Notes under the pieces: model-generated
The model's input: the letters and a program-made list of their open reading frames with translations, nothing else
Databases searched by the model: none
Told to the model about the DNA's origin: nothing
Translations under genes and position numbers: made by a program
Shown here: piece after piece, positions 34,401 to 42,171 of the stretch
Layout of the letters: the number at the start of each line of letters is the position of its first letter
Numbering within the stretch: position 1 is the first letter of the stretch
Assembly: GCA_937880755.1 (NCBI GenBank)
Contig: CALGRX010000008.1
Location: 92,047-156,046, forward strand
Direction: 5' to 3'
DNA from: an uncultured Clostridia bacterium
Lineage (GTDB): Bacteria; Bacillota; Clostridia; Christensenellales; UBA3700
Length of the DNA stretch: 64,000 bases

Positions 34401-34442
34401 CAAAATAAAGGCAATGGCAAAGGAAACGGGCATAATAAATAA
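31410..34442 (+). CDS. secreted subtilisin-like protease with C-terminal Hint domain
   Basis: A 1010-residue exported protein. A signal peptide (about 1-40, ending AFAQ) is followed by a propeptide-like region (50-150), then an S8 peptidase domain with Asp201 (IIDTGV), His233 (GHGTHVAG) and Ser398 (GTSMATPHVAG). Two related modules starting GDFGY at about 470 and 610 follow. From Cys745 (CVSEGTLITLADG) begins a Hint fold with D814-E815-H816-G817 and later YYVNGMLS, the place where inteins have their C-terminal HN, here replaced. The tail is acidic, then Asn/Gly/Lys-rich. GGAGG precedes the ATG. Base use is AT-rich, unlike its neighbours. Confidence 0.9.
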   Translation: MPILKCKIRKMTMVAICVVLAITLLLMFSINNRFIAFAQETSDLSGVDEKAYSNASIYENFDDSTVIVVMNQSIGAINKRQDKTIFKGVDIEKVTDLTIVDENSKSKKYLKEESFKQILEIKLPTNSKEKVLEVVKQLEQIDGVYSAEPNYYGQATLLPANSVGTGYSNLWGMHNPSYGIKAPLAWDITTGSADIQVAIIDTGVAAHENLNANLATGWNFVDNNSNTNDTAGHGTHVAGTIGATEGTANGVVGVNWNVTLVPLTISNTVTNWQTKHVVNAINWARNNGIPIINFSGGGFGPSALESAIAGYGGLFVTSAGNNTNDNDTSHYYPSDYSRGQTWSNRVVSVGAINNLGNIAGFSNFGAESVSIFAPGVGILSTVPNAINATGYASWQGTSMATPHVAGVAALLLSHNPYLTAEEIKAAIINNADYNSNLDGLCVSNGQLNAYKALKSIKAGQEVFGDFGYKGSSFYWNGGVKMEYDSANIDSSSSTLKVVNNTQLQFELYTKSSSNAIAMLNGTVNFELKNSSGAILQTHETTVKVNLVNNVTLTDNSFTIDTSSLINGTYTLKMTSNFERATWEESSEQTYTFIVNKPEKIIGDFGYTSSWYKWNGNVKLTNDYLYAFGKNSSGQMIVNRSTTLNFEIGTDLAFNAVTEITSNISFVLRDSAGNVVNINGNSMHNATSRVGLVSNVSYTGRTFSINTADLANDTYTLTLTNTSSRSGTTYTQSKIYVFEVNKSTSCVSEGTLITLADGSQVEVEELTGNEQILVWNMITGQFDSAPILFIDSDAYSEYEIIKLIFSDGTSVKVIDEHGFFNTTLNEYVFLRSDASQYIGDWFNKQSIDDNGDMIWTTVQLTDVDVYNEYTTAWSPVTYGYLCYYVNGMLSMPGATTGFINIFDVDATTMTIDQVTMQADIEEYGLFTYEEFAELIPVPELVFDAFNGKYLKVSIGKGLITIEEIGELFERYASFFDVETEEEIEETIIESGNNGNHNGQNKGNGKGNGHNK

Positions 34443-34492
34443 TAAGTTCCAATAATAATTGACAATTATCTATAATGTATTATTATATAATT

Positions 34493-34822
34493 ATGGACTT
34501 TATTTTGGAATTGTTGGCGGAGATATTTTTTGACGGTGCTATTGAGTTTATCAAAAACCCGAAGTACAACTTGGTTTGGCGGATTTTGGTATTAGTTTTG
34601 GTATCGGCGTTGTACGTCGCGCTTATCGTATTTTTGGCAATCGTCGCAATAAAAGCAACGATTTTTCCTAACAATACCGTTACGACGACGGGTAAAGTAG
34701 TATTGTGTTTGATATTTTGTTTTGTTCTCGCACTGTTTATTACGTTTTTGGTCAAACTTATCTCGGCTATTAGAACTAAGCCGAACGTTGAAAGTTGCGA
34801 CGAGGACGAAATTCAAGACTAA
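34493..34822 (+). CDS. small membrane protein of unknown function
   Basis: A 109-residue protein with two strong hydrophobic helices (about 32-58 and 72-96) and an acidic C-terminus. An in-frame ATG at 34475 is possible, but 34493 is preferred because TTGACA (34459) and an A/T-rich -10 region directly precede it, again with almost no leader. Its codon use resembles the mnmG side rather than the island, so it marks the right edge of the island. No family is recognised. Confidence 0.6.
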   Translation: MDFILELLAEIFFDGAIEFIKNPKYNLVWRILVLVLVSALYVALIVFLAIVAIKATIFPNNTVTTTGKVVLCLIFCFVLALFITFLVKLISAIRTKPNVESCDEDEIQD

Positions 34823-34915
34823 ATAGTCTTCATATTCTATATAAAATAGGTATTATTATATTTTACGTTGATTATTTTGTAGTTAGTTTAGCGACAGGAT
34901 AGAGTATTTATTTGA

Positions 34916-34944
34916 TTGTCATATAGCCAAAATAGTGTTATACT
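34916..34944 (+). promoter_or_regulatory. mnmG promoter, 6 nt from the ATG
   Basis: TTGTCA (34916-34921), 17-bp spacer, TATACT (34939-34944), then TTTTTT and ATGATG. No ribosome site can fit, so a leaderless transcript is expected. Confidence 0.75.
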
Positions 34945-34950
34945 TTTTTT

Positions 34951-36813
34951 ATGATGATTTATCGCCAAAATTATGACGCAATAGTAATCGGAGCAGGGCA
35001 CGCGGGAGTAGAAGCCGCCCTTGCTTTGGCGCGTCTTGGGCACGACACTCTACTGCTTACGTTGTCTATGGACAGTATATCCTTTATGGCGTGCAACCCT
35101 AATATCGGCGGGACAGCCAAAGGTCATCTCGTGAGAGAAATCGACGCTCTCGGCGGACAAATGGGTATCAATGCCGACGACAATCTTCTTCAACTGCGTA
35201 TGCTCAACCTCGGCAAAGGTCCGGCGGTACACAGCCTTAGAGGTCAAGCCGACAAGACGATGTATCATCTAAGTATGAAGAAGACTTTGGAGACCACCGA
35301 CCGGCTCGACATGATACAGGCGGAAGTCAAAGAAATCGTCGTCAAAAACGGTAAGGTACAAGGCGTAGTGACCGCGACGGGGCAGAGTTTTGATTGTAAG
35401 GCGGTGGTAGTTGCTAGTGGAGTATATCTCAACGCGCGCATCATCATAGGCGATTGGTCTCAACAAGTGGGACCCAACGGCTTTGCAAGAGCGACTTATC
35501 TCACCGACAATCTCATAGATTTAGGTTTACCTACTCGCAGATTTAAGACGGGTACACCGGCAAGAGTAGACAAAAAGAGCATTGACTTCTCCGTTATGGA
35601 GAAACAAAACGGTGACGAAAAAATATATCCGTTTAGCTTTATGCACGACGGCTACGGCGTCAACAAACAGCCTTGCTATCTCACTTATACCACCCAAAAG
35701 ACTAAGGATATCATCTTTGCCAACATACACCGTTCGCCTCTATACAACGGCTCTATCAAGGGCGTAGGTCCTAGATATTGTCCAAGCATTGAGGACAAGG
35801 TTATGCGTTTTAGCGACAAAGAACGACACCAAATTTTTATTGAGCCTGAGAGCGCCTTTACTAACGAAATGTATATCCAAGGTATGTCTTCGTCTCTTCC
35901 TTTTGACGTCCAATTAGAGATGTATCATTCCGTAATAGGTCTCGAGCATTGCAAAATTATCCGTTACGCCTACGCTATCGAATACGACTGTATAGACAGT
36001 CTGTGTCTCAATTCAGCTCTTATGGTCAAGCACGTAGATGGACTGTTTTGTGCGGGACAACTCAACGGCAGTAGCGGTTACGAAGAGGCTGCTGCTCAAG
36101 GACTTGTCGCAGGTATCAACGCGTCGAGATATATTACCGACCAAGAGCCTATTATACTCACCCGTGACAACTCGTATATCGGCGTATTGATAGACGACCT
36201 AGTGACCAAGGGCACCAACGAGCCATACCGTATGATGACGGCAAGAGCGGAGCATAGGCTATACCTTAGACAAGAGAACGCCGACCAAAGACTTACCCCA
36301 CTAGGTAGAGAGATTGGTCTTGTCAGCGACGAAAGGTGGGCTAGATTTAGCTACAAAATGAATGAGAAAGCTCGTCTTAATTCTTTGCTTGACAAGTCGC
36401 TTACCCCTTCGCAATTTAGTAAGGTTTTTGAGCAAGTAGGGGAGAATGTTCCTTGCAAAGCAATGACTTATAGAGATATGCTCAAGCGTACCAATATCAC
36501 CGCGCAGACTCTCATCGACGGCTTTGACGACTTTACCGAAGACGACTTGAGAATACTTGAAGAATTGGCTACCGAATGTAAATATCAAGGTTATATGAGC
36601 AAGCAAGCTCACGCCATAGAAGAAAACAAAAAACTAGAAAACAAACTCCTTCCTACCGACTTAGACTATTCGACTATTCAAGGACTTAGATTAGAGGCTA
36701 GACAAAAGCTCAACCAAATCAAACCTCTCAACCTTGCTCAAGCTTCGAGAATATCGGGCGTTTCGCCTGCCGATATTACGGTGTTGCTGGCATACCTACA
36801 CAAAAACAACTGA
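34951..36813 (+). CDS. mnmG: tRNA uridine-5-carboxymethylaminomethyl modification enzyme MnmG
   Basis: A 620-residue FAD enzyme, partner of MnmE in U34 modification. The FAD fold GAGHAGVEAALALARLG lies near residue 14, followed by MACNPNIGGTAKGHLVREIDALGGQMG, and later MYIQGMSSSLP and GSSGYEEAAAQGLVAGIN. The length is normal. The ATG is the first of two in a row, 6 nt after the -10 box. rsmG follows after one base in the same transcript. Its partner mnmE is 5 kb away and inverted. Confidence 0.97.
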   Translation: MMIYRQNYDAIVIGAGHAGVEAALALARLGHDTLLLTLSMDSISFMACNPNIGGTAKGHLVREIDALGGQMGINADDNLLQLRMLNLGKGPAVHSLRGQADKTMYHLSMKKTLETTDRLDMIQAEVKEIVVKNGKVQGVVTATGQSFDCKAVVVASGVYLNARIIIGDWSQQVGPNGFARATYLTDNLIDLGLPTRRFKTGTPARVDKKSIDFSVMEKQNGDEKIYPFSFMHDGYGVNKQPCYLTYTTQKTKDIIFANIHRSPLYNGSIKGVGPRYCPSIEDKVMRFSDKERHQIFIEPESAFTNEMYIQGMSSSLPFDVQLEMYHSVIGLEHCKIIRYAYAIEYDCIDSLCLNSALMVKHVDGLFCAGQLNGSSGYEEAAAQGLVAGINASRYITDQEPIILTRDNSYIGVLIDDLVTKGTNEPYRMMTARAEHRLYLRQENADQRLTPLGREIGLVSDERWARFSYKMNEKARLNSLLDKSLTPSQFSKVFEQVGENVPCKAMTYRDMLKRTNITAQTLIDGFDDFTEDDLRILEELATECKYQGYMSKQAHAIEENKKLENKLLPTDLDYSTIQGLRLEARQKLNQIKPLNLAQASRISGVSPADITVLLAYLHKNN

Positions 36814-36814
36814 T

Positions 36815-37504
36815 ATGAGATATTTGTCCGACTACTTCAATCAACGTGGCATAGACCAATCTAAAGTTGCTCTTTTTGAGCAATACTTCGATATGCTCGT
36901 AGAATGGAATAACAAATTCAATCTCACGGCAATCACCGAAGTAGAAGAAGTTGAGCAAAAACACTTCGTAGATAGTCTACTAGGTAGCGATTTGATACCC
37001 GATGGTAGCCAAATATGCGACGTAGGTAGCGGAGCGGGTTTTCCGAGTATTCCGCTTGCCATAATTCGTCCCGACTGTGAGTTTACCTTGCTTGACAGTC
37101 TCAACAAAAGGATAACCTTCCTCAACGCCGTCAAAGACGCACTCAATCTAACCAACTGTTCTTGTATTCATACGAGAGCGGAAGACTATGCTTATAATAA
37201 TAGAGAGGCTTTTGACGTATGTGTGGCTAGGGCGGTTGCACCTCTACCTACACTGCTCGAGTATTGCATACCACTACTCAAAGTAGGCGGAAAACTAATA
37301 GCTTACAAAGGCTCTAACGCCGACGAAGAGATTAGTCTAGCAAGTCGTGCAATGCAGACTTTTAATTGCAAAATCAGTCAAAAAGTCGATACGTGTCTAC
37401 CAAACGGTGACAAAAGGATACTAGTTGAGATAATAAAAACTCAACCTACTTCCAAGACATATCCTAGAGGAAAGAATAAGCCGAGAACCAATCCTATAAT
37501 TTAG
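36815..37504 (+). CDS. rsmG: 16S rRNA (guanine-N7) methyltransferase RsmG
   Basis: A 229-residue SAM-dependent enzyme that methylates G527 of 16S rRNA. The N-terminus VEWNNKFNLTAITE is typical, the SAM-binding motif is CDVGSGAGFPSIPLAI, and ARAVAPLPTLLEY follows. ATG 36815 is 1 bp after the mnmG stop. Basic C-terminal extension (RGKNKPRTNP). A partial TCGATACGTGTC palindrome lies inside the coding sequence near 37386. Confidence 0.95.
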   Translation: MRYLSDYFNQRGIDQSKVALFEQYFDMLVEWNNKFNLTAITEVEEVEQKHFVDSLLGSDLIPDGSQICDVGSGAGFPSIPLAIIRPDCEFTLLDSLNKRITFLNAVKDALNLTNCSCIHTRAEDYAYNNREAFDVCVARAVAPLPTLLEYCIPLLKVGGKLIAYKGSNADEEISLASRAMQTFNCKISQKVDTCLPNGDKRILVEIIKTQPTSKTYPRGKNKPRTNPII

Positions 37505-37506
37505 TA

Positions 37507-37535
37507 TTGCTTTTAGTGATTGCATTTGATATAAT
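37507..37535 (+). promoter_or_regulatory. SigA promoter of parA-parB
   Basis: TTGCTT (37507-37512), 17-bp spacer, TATAAT (37530-37535), with an ordinary leader and AAGGAG before the parA ATG. Confidence 0.75.
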
Positions 37536-37557
37536 CTAATAGATATAAGGAGATACT

Positions 37558-38319
37558 ATGGCAAAAATCATTGCTTTTACCAATCAAAAAGGGGGCGTAG
37601 GAAAAACTACGTGCTGTATCAATCTTGCTTCTTGCGTAGCGGAAAAGGGTAAGAAGGTTTTACTTATCGACCTCGACCCACAATCCAATACTACGAGTGG
37701 TCTCGGATTGAGCCAAACGGACAAGTTGAGTATATACGAAGTTTTGACTAAAGACGCTCCTATCGACGACAACGTTATTTGCACAACGGAAGTACAAGGT
37801 CTTGATTGTATCACTTCGTCGGTCAGCTTAGCGGGAGCGGAATTGGAACTTGCTTCGGTTTTCGGCAGAGAAAGTATACTCAAGATAGCTCTCCAACCTA
37901 TATTAGACCAATATGACTTTATTTTTATAGATTGTCCGCCATCACTCGGTACTCTTACCGTCAACGCATTGACGGCGTGCAACAGTATCATCATACCTAT
38001 GCAATGTGAGTATTATGCCCTCGAAGGCCTATCTCAACTCACTCGCACCATACAAGGACTAAAGAAATTCCTCAATCCTACGATAACTATCGAAGGAATA
38101 ATACTCACTATGTACGACAAGCGTAGTAATCTCACTTCACAAGTTTTTTACGAAATTAAAAAGTTCTTTGGAGAAAAACTCTACGACAGCGTCATTCCTC
38201 GCAACGTAAGACTTGCCGAAGCGCCAAGTTACGGACAACCTATCATTATTTATGACAAAAACTGCAAAGGAAGTAAGGCATTCAAAGCGCTGGCTACGGA
38301 ATTTTTGCAAAAGCAATAA
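37558..38319 (+). CDS. parA: chromosome partitioning ATPase ParA/Soj
   Basis: A 253-residue ATPase with the deviant Walker A KGGVGKTTCCINLA at residues 10-23, the Walker B-type FIFIDCPPSLG, and LTMYDKRSNL-type DNA-binding segments. It acts with ParB to segregate origins and, in Bacillus relatives, to adjust DnaA activity. AAGGAG precedes the ATG; parB follows after 12 bp. Confidence 0.95.
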   Translation: MAKIIAFTNQKGGVGKTTCCINLASCVAEKGKKVLLIDLDPQSNTTSGLGLSQTDKLSIYEVLTKDAPIDDNVICTTEVQGLDCITSSVSLAGAELELASVFGRESILKIALQPILDQYDFIFIDCPPSLGTLTVNALTACNSIIIPMQCEYYALEGLSQLTRTIQGLKKFLNPTITIEGIILTMYDKRSNLTSQVFYEIKKFFGEKLYDSVIPRNVRLAEAPSYGQPIIIYDKNCKGSKAFKALATEFLQKQ

Positions 38320-38331
38320 GGAGAATAACTT

Positions 38332-39204
38332 ATGAAAAAAAGCGGACTCGGCACGGGACTTGAGGCACTTCTCGCCATCAATACACAATCGGCATACGAC
38401 GAACAAGGCAATCTCAATAGTGGTGTAGAAGAGGTCGATATTGAAAGAATTATCACCAATTCCGCCCAACCTCGCAAGTCTTTTGACCAAAAGGCTTTGG
38501 AAGAGCTTGCTCAATCTATCAAAAGTCACGGCGTTATCCAACCTATTCTAGTCACGGCAGTTGGTAATAAATATCAAATAGTTGCGGGTGAGAGAAGATA
38601 TAGAGCTTCTAAGATAGCAGGACTTACCAAAGTTCCCGTTATAGTCAAAAATCTTACTATTCAACAGCGCAAAGAGATTGCTTTGATAGAAAATATACAA
38701 AGACAAGACCTCAATCCTATCGAAGAAGCTTACGCTTACAAATCACTTATTGAAGAATACGGCGTAACTCAAGAAGAACTAGCGGAAAAACTCGGCAAAT
38801 CTCGCCCTGCTATTACCAATGCGCTTAGATTGTTGACGCTCAATCCCGTAGTTATAGATATGGTATCGTCGGGAAGATTATCGGCGGGTCACGCTCGCTG
38901 TCTTGCGTCTATCAAAGACTATCAAGTTCAAGCAAGTTACGCTATCGCCGCATGCGACAAGCAAATGTCGGTTAGACAGTTGGAAGTGATGGTATACAAT
39001 TATCTCAATCCTGACAAAACGCCTAAAAAAGCCAAGCCTGTCTTGACCACCGAACTTAAAGACTTAGTCACCGATATGCAGAGAGTTTTCGGTACCAAAA
39101 TCAAAGTAGTCGGCAACAATACTAAAGGTAGAATTTGTATCGATTATTTTACTCAAAAGGACTTGGAAAGAATATTCGATATCATCGAAAGTATGAAAAA
39201 GTAG
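38332..39204 (+). CDS. parB: chromosome partitioning protein ParB/Spo0J
   Basis: A 290-residue CTP-dependent clamp. The N-terminal peptide KKSGLGTGLEALL contacts ParA, the ParB/Srx domain has RKSFD and GERRYRASK, and a helix-turn-helix (about 145-200) reads parS. The C-terminal dimerisation part is intact. AAGGAG precedes the ATG. The parS-like sites at 24.5-25.2 kb are its likely targets in this window. A hairpin terminator separates it from convergent dnaN. Confidence 0.95.
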   Translation: MKKSGLGTGLEALLAINTQSAYDEQGNLNSGVEEVDIERIITNSAQPRKSFDQKALEELAQSIKSHGVIQPILVTAVGNKYQIVAGERRYRASKIAGLTKVPVIVKNLTIQQRKEIALIENIQRQDLNPIEEAYAYKSLIEEYGVTQEELAEKLGKSRPAITNALRLLTLNPVVIDMVSSGRLSAGHARCLASIKDYQVQASYAIAACDKQMSVRQLEVMVYNYLNPDKTPKKAKPVLTTELKDLVTDMQRVFGTKIKVVGNNTKGRICIDYFTQKDLERIFDIIESMKK

Positions 39205-39282
39205 TTGATATTATTCAATTATCACTATAATAAAAATATTTAGTAATAATCATATTATTTAGTATTGTTTCATTAAAAAATC

Positions 39283-39307
39283 GCGACGTATTGCTACGTC
39301 GCTTTTT
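39283..39307. terminator. bidirectional terminator between parB and dnaN
   Basis: GCGACGTA / TACGTCGC 8-bp perfect stem with a 4-nt loop, A-run on the left and TTTTTC on the right. Confidence 0.85.
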
Positions 39308-39335
39308 CTTTGGTATATCGTATGTTTTTCTTTAG

Positions 39336-40433
39336 TTATCTAATAGGAACGATAATATAGGTAAAGTCCTCTCCCTCAACAGGCGTAAATACCGCCGCGG
39401 AAGTAGGAGAAGATAACTTGAATAGCACAAACTCGTTGTTTATATACTTCAAGCAATCACTTAGGTATTTGGCATTAAAACCAATTTTCATATCCTTACC
39501 CTTAGTAAACACGTTAATTTTTTCTTTAGATTCACCCGATTCGCTGACGGAATTGATAATCATCACACCTTCTTTGATTTCGAGTTTTAGGTTGTTATAT
39601 TTATTGTATCGGCTAAGGATGGAAGCTCTGTCGATTGCGTCTTCCAAAATTTTTCTATCAACTGTGACGTAAGTTTCAAAGCTCTTAGGGAAGGTATCTC
39701 TATATTTGATAAAGCTACCCGCAAGAAGCTTAGATTTTACTTTGGTATGTCCAATATCTACCATAACGGAATTGTTTGAGAATGCGATATTTACAATTTC
39801 TTCGTCCTCGTCCAAAAGTTTTGCAATCTCTTGCAAGCTCTTAGCAGGGATAATGATACTATTATCTTGATATTGCATTGGCAATTCTTTGGTGCAAATT
39901 GCAAGTCTATATCCGTCCAAAGCAACGAGACGAGCATTGCTACCTTCTATCTCCAAAAGACATCCCTTATATATTTCTCTACCACCGTCTGTAGAAGTAG
40001 CAAATATAGTCTTATTGATCATATCTCTAAAGTCTTTTTGAAGCATAGTGATTTTGTTCTCATAATCTTCTTCGCTAATGGTAGGGTATTCTATAATATT
40101 CAACATCTTAAGGAAAGTACTGCTATCGCAATATCTAATTGTCAAATTATCATCGCTGACGTCGCTGAGCTCGATGCTATTTTCAGCCACGAGTTTTCTT
40201 GATAATTCGCTAACTATTTTACCGGGAACGAGAACCTCTCCTTCCATTTGAACGTCGGCTTTTATTTTTTTGATAATGGTAAAGTTGTCGTCGGTGGCAA
40301 CGATAGTCATCTCGTCGCCAAAGGCACTTATTTTGATACCTTCGAGAATAGGTTGAGTCTTTTTGATAGGCAAAGCCTTAGCTACTTTATTCAATGCGTC
40401 CGCAAAATCCGATCCGTTACAAAATACTTTCAT
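39336..40433 (-). CDS. dnaN: DNA polymerase III beta sliding clamp
   Basis: A 365-residue ring-forming processivity factor. Domain repeats are visible, with VPGKIVSELSRKL in the first domain, LVALDGYRLAICT in the second, and FNAKYLSDCLKYI and YIIVPIR at the C-terminus, where the protein-binding pocket ends. AAGGAG precedes the ATG. It lies downstream of dnaA with a 188-bp gap that carries DnaA boxes. The orientation is opposite to parAB. Confidence 0.96.
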   Translation of the reverse strand: MKVFCNGSDFADALNKVAKALPIKKTQPILEGIKISAFGDEMTIVATDDNFTIIKKIKADVQMEGEVLVPGKIVSELSRKLVAENSIELSDVSDDNLTIRYCDSSTFLKMLNIIEYPTISEEDYENKITMLQKDFRDMINKTIFATSTDGGREIYKGCLLEIEGSNARLVALDGYRLAICTKELPMQYQDNSIIIPAKSLQEIAKLLDEDEEIVNIAFSNNSVMVDIGHTKVKSKLLAGSFIKYRDTFPKSFETYVTVDRKILEDAIDRASILSRYNKYNNLKLEIKEGVMIINSVSESGESKEKINVFTKGKDMKIGFNAKYLSDCLKYINNEFVLFKLSSPTSAAVFTPVEGEDFTYIIVPIR

Positions 40434-40519
40434 TTTTTTTCTCCTTGTCGCTAGTTGCTTTATATTAGTTTTTTAGATTATTTAATAGATAATCATAAAT
40501 ATAATAAGTATGTGAAAAA

Positions 40520-40612
40520 TGTGGATAAGTGGTGTTTTTCTATTATTTTAGTATTTTAACGATGTGTATAAACCTATCTTTTTATGTGGACAAGTTTTTT
40601 GGTTTATTCACA
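40520..40612. promoter_or_regulatory. DnaA-box cluster between dnaA and dnaN (oriC candidate)
   Basis: TGTGGATAA (40520-40528, exact inverse of TTATCCACA), TGTGTATAA (40563-40571), TGTGGACAA (40585-40593) and TTATTCACA (40604-40612) lie within 93 bp of AT-rich DNA. The dnaA-dnaN gap is a common oriC location. The cluster may equally serve dnaN or dnaA regulation. Confidence 0.65.
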
Positions 40613-40621
40613 ATTTTCACA

Positions 40622-41974
40622 CTATCTTTTTTGGATAATATTTTTGATATCGTTGATTTGCATTTTTAGCAAATTATTGTTATTTTCCAGCTCGTCTATT
40701 ATCTTATTTTTGGCGTACATTATCGTGGTGTGGTCTTTACCTCCGAAGTAGTTGCCTATCGTTGCCAGAGGTTGTCCCAAAATATCGTAGATAAGATATA
40801 TACATATTTGTCTACAAAGAGCGATATTCTTAGTTTTTTTCTTGCTTAGTACGTCGGCTTTAGAAATATTGAAGTATGCGCAAGTGGCTTCTACGATAGA
40901 GTCGGCAGACAAAACGTGTGTAGTCACGTCAATATCGTCTTTTAACACTTCTTTTGCTACGTCGATATTGTTAGGCTCGATATTACGCAGAGTGCAAGAA
41001 AATATAAATTTAGTCAGCGCTCCTTCCAATTCTCTTATGTTGGACGTAATATTTTCGGCAATATAATAGATGACGGGTTGAGATACCACGACTTTCTTTT
41101 CAAAAGCCTTTTTTTGTAGTATTGCAATTCTCGTCTCTAAGTCAGGTTGAGCTATATCTATAGACATTCCGCTTTGGAAGCGAGATTGTAATCTTTCATT
41201 TAGGAAGGTGAGTTCTTTCGGGTGTCTATCTGACGACAAAACAATCTGTTTAGAAGCTTGATGTAAGTCGTTGAAGGTATGGAACAACGCTTCTTGACAA
41301 GACGTCTTGTTTTGCAAAAACTGTATATCGTCCAACATCAGTACGTCTACGTTGCGATATTTTTCTCTAAACAATCTATTCTTTTCGTTGTTGGAAGAGT
41401 TAGAAAAAGAATCTATAAAGTCGTTGACAAACTGTTCCGTCGTAGAATATAAAACCTTGATATTAGGATTTTTGTTTAGCAAATAATTGCCGATAGAGTG
41501 CATTATATGAGTTTTACCAAGACCTACGCCACCGTAAATAAAAAACGGATTAATATTACCGCCGGGGTTTTCGGCTACGGCCTTGGCAGCGGAATATACT
41601 AGTTGGTTGCTTGGACCTACTACGAAAGACTCGAAAGTGTAATGCGAATTAAAAGTAGACGAAGCTTTGCCTACAGGCGCATTCTCTACCTTTTCTACTA
41701 CGCTATTGTCGTTGAAAACCTTTTTTTCGTCTGGTGTAATAAATATAATATCGGAGATATACGTATTGATAGCGTCGATAGCGTCTCTAATCTCCGTCTT
41801 GTACGATTGAGGAATTTTTACTTTAGCGTTTTTGAATTGGGTGACAACGACAAGCTTATCCCCTGCAATAGTGAGGGGTTCTAGATCTCTAAACCAAGTG
41901 TCGTAACCTACGGTAGAAATTTTGCTTTGTATCTCACTGTCAAAAAGTTTCCAAATTTTTTTTGCTTCGTTCAT
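40622..41974 (-). CDS. dnaA: chromosomal replication initiator protein DnaA
   Basis: A 450-residue AAA+ initiator. Domain I is at about 1-85, a short linker follows, then Walker A GGVGLGKTHIMHSIG, Walker B VLMLDDIQFL and the sensor motifs of domain III, and domain IV with the DNA-binding signature GGKDHTTIMYAKNKI. The promoter -10 (TATAAT, 41986-41981) ends 6 nt before the ATG and no ribosome site can fit, so translation probably starts on a leaderless mRNA. recF is divergent, an uncommon order, since recF usually follows dnaN. Confidence 0.97.
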   Translation of the reverse strand: MNEAKKIWKLFDSEIQSKISTVGYDTWFRDLEPLTIAGDKLVVVTQFKNAKVKIPQSYKTEIRDAIDAINTYISDIIFITPDEKKVFNDNSVVEKVENAPVGKASSTFNSHYTFESFVVGPSNQLVYSAAKAVAENPGGNINPFFIYGGVGLGKTHIMHSIGNYLLNKNPNIKVLYSTTEQFVNDFIDSFSNSSNNEKNRLFREKYRNVDVLMLDDIQFLQNKTSCQEALFHTFNDLHQASKQIVLSSDRHPKELTFLNERLQSRFQSGMSIDIAQPDLETRIAILQKKAFEKKVVVSQPVIYYIAENITSNIRELEGALTKFIFSCTLRNIEPNNIDVAKEVLKDDIDVTTHVLSADSIVEATCAYFNISKADVLSKKKTKNIALCRQICIYLIYDILGQPLATIGNYFGGKDHTTIMYAKNKIIDELENNNNLLKMQINDIKNIIQKR

Positions 41975-41980
41975 AACTAT

Positions 41981-42009
41981 ATTATAGTATACAATCTAAG
42001 ATTTTTCAA
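41981..42009 (-). promoter_or_regulatory. dnaA promoter, 6 nt from the ATG
   Basis: TTGAAA (42009-42004), 17-bp spacer, TATAAT (41986-41981) on the - strand, then AACTAT-complement bases and the ATG at 41974. Confidence 0.8.
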
Positions 42010-42134
42010 TAAAAAAATTAAATAAATATAGATAAAAGAAAATATAAAAAAAGTGATTTTTAATGTATTTAGCAGTAGTATTTACGACGAGCTCTAAAGA
42101 AAAAATTATTGTCAAAAGTAAAAGTCTAAAAAAA

Positions 42135-42163
42135 TTGAAAAGATACAGCTTTTATGATAAAAT
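42135..42163 (+). promoter_or_regulatory. recF promoter, 8 nt from the ATG
   Basis: TTGAAA (42135-42140), 17-bp spacer, TAAAAT (42158-42163), then 8 nt to the ATG at 42172. No ribosome site is seen. Confidence 0.7.
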
Positions 42164-42171
42164 AAATACGT

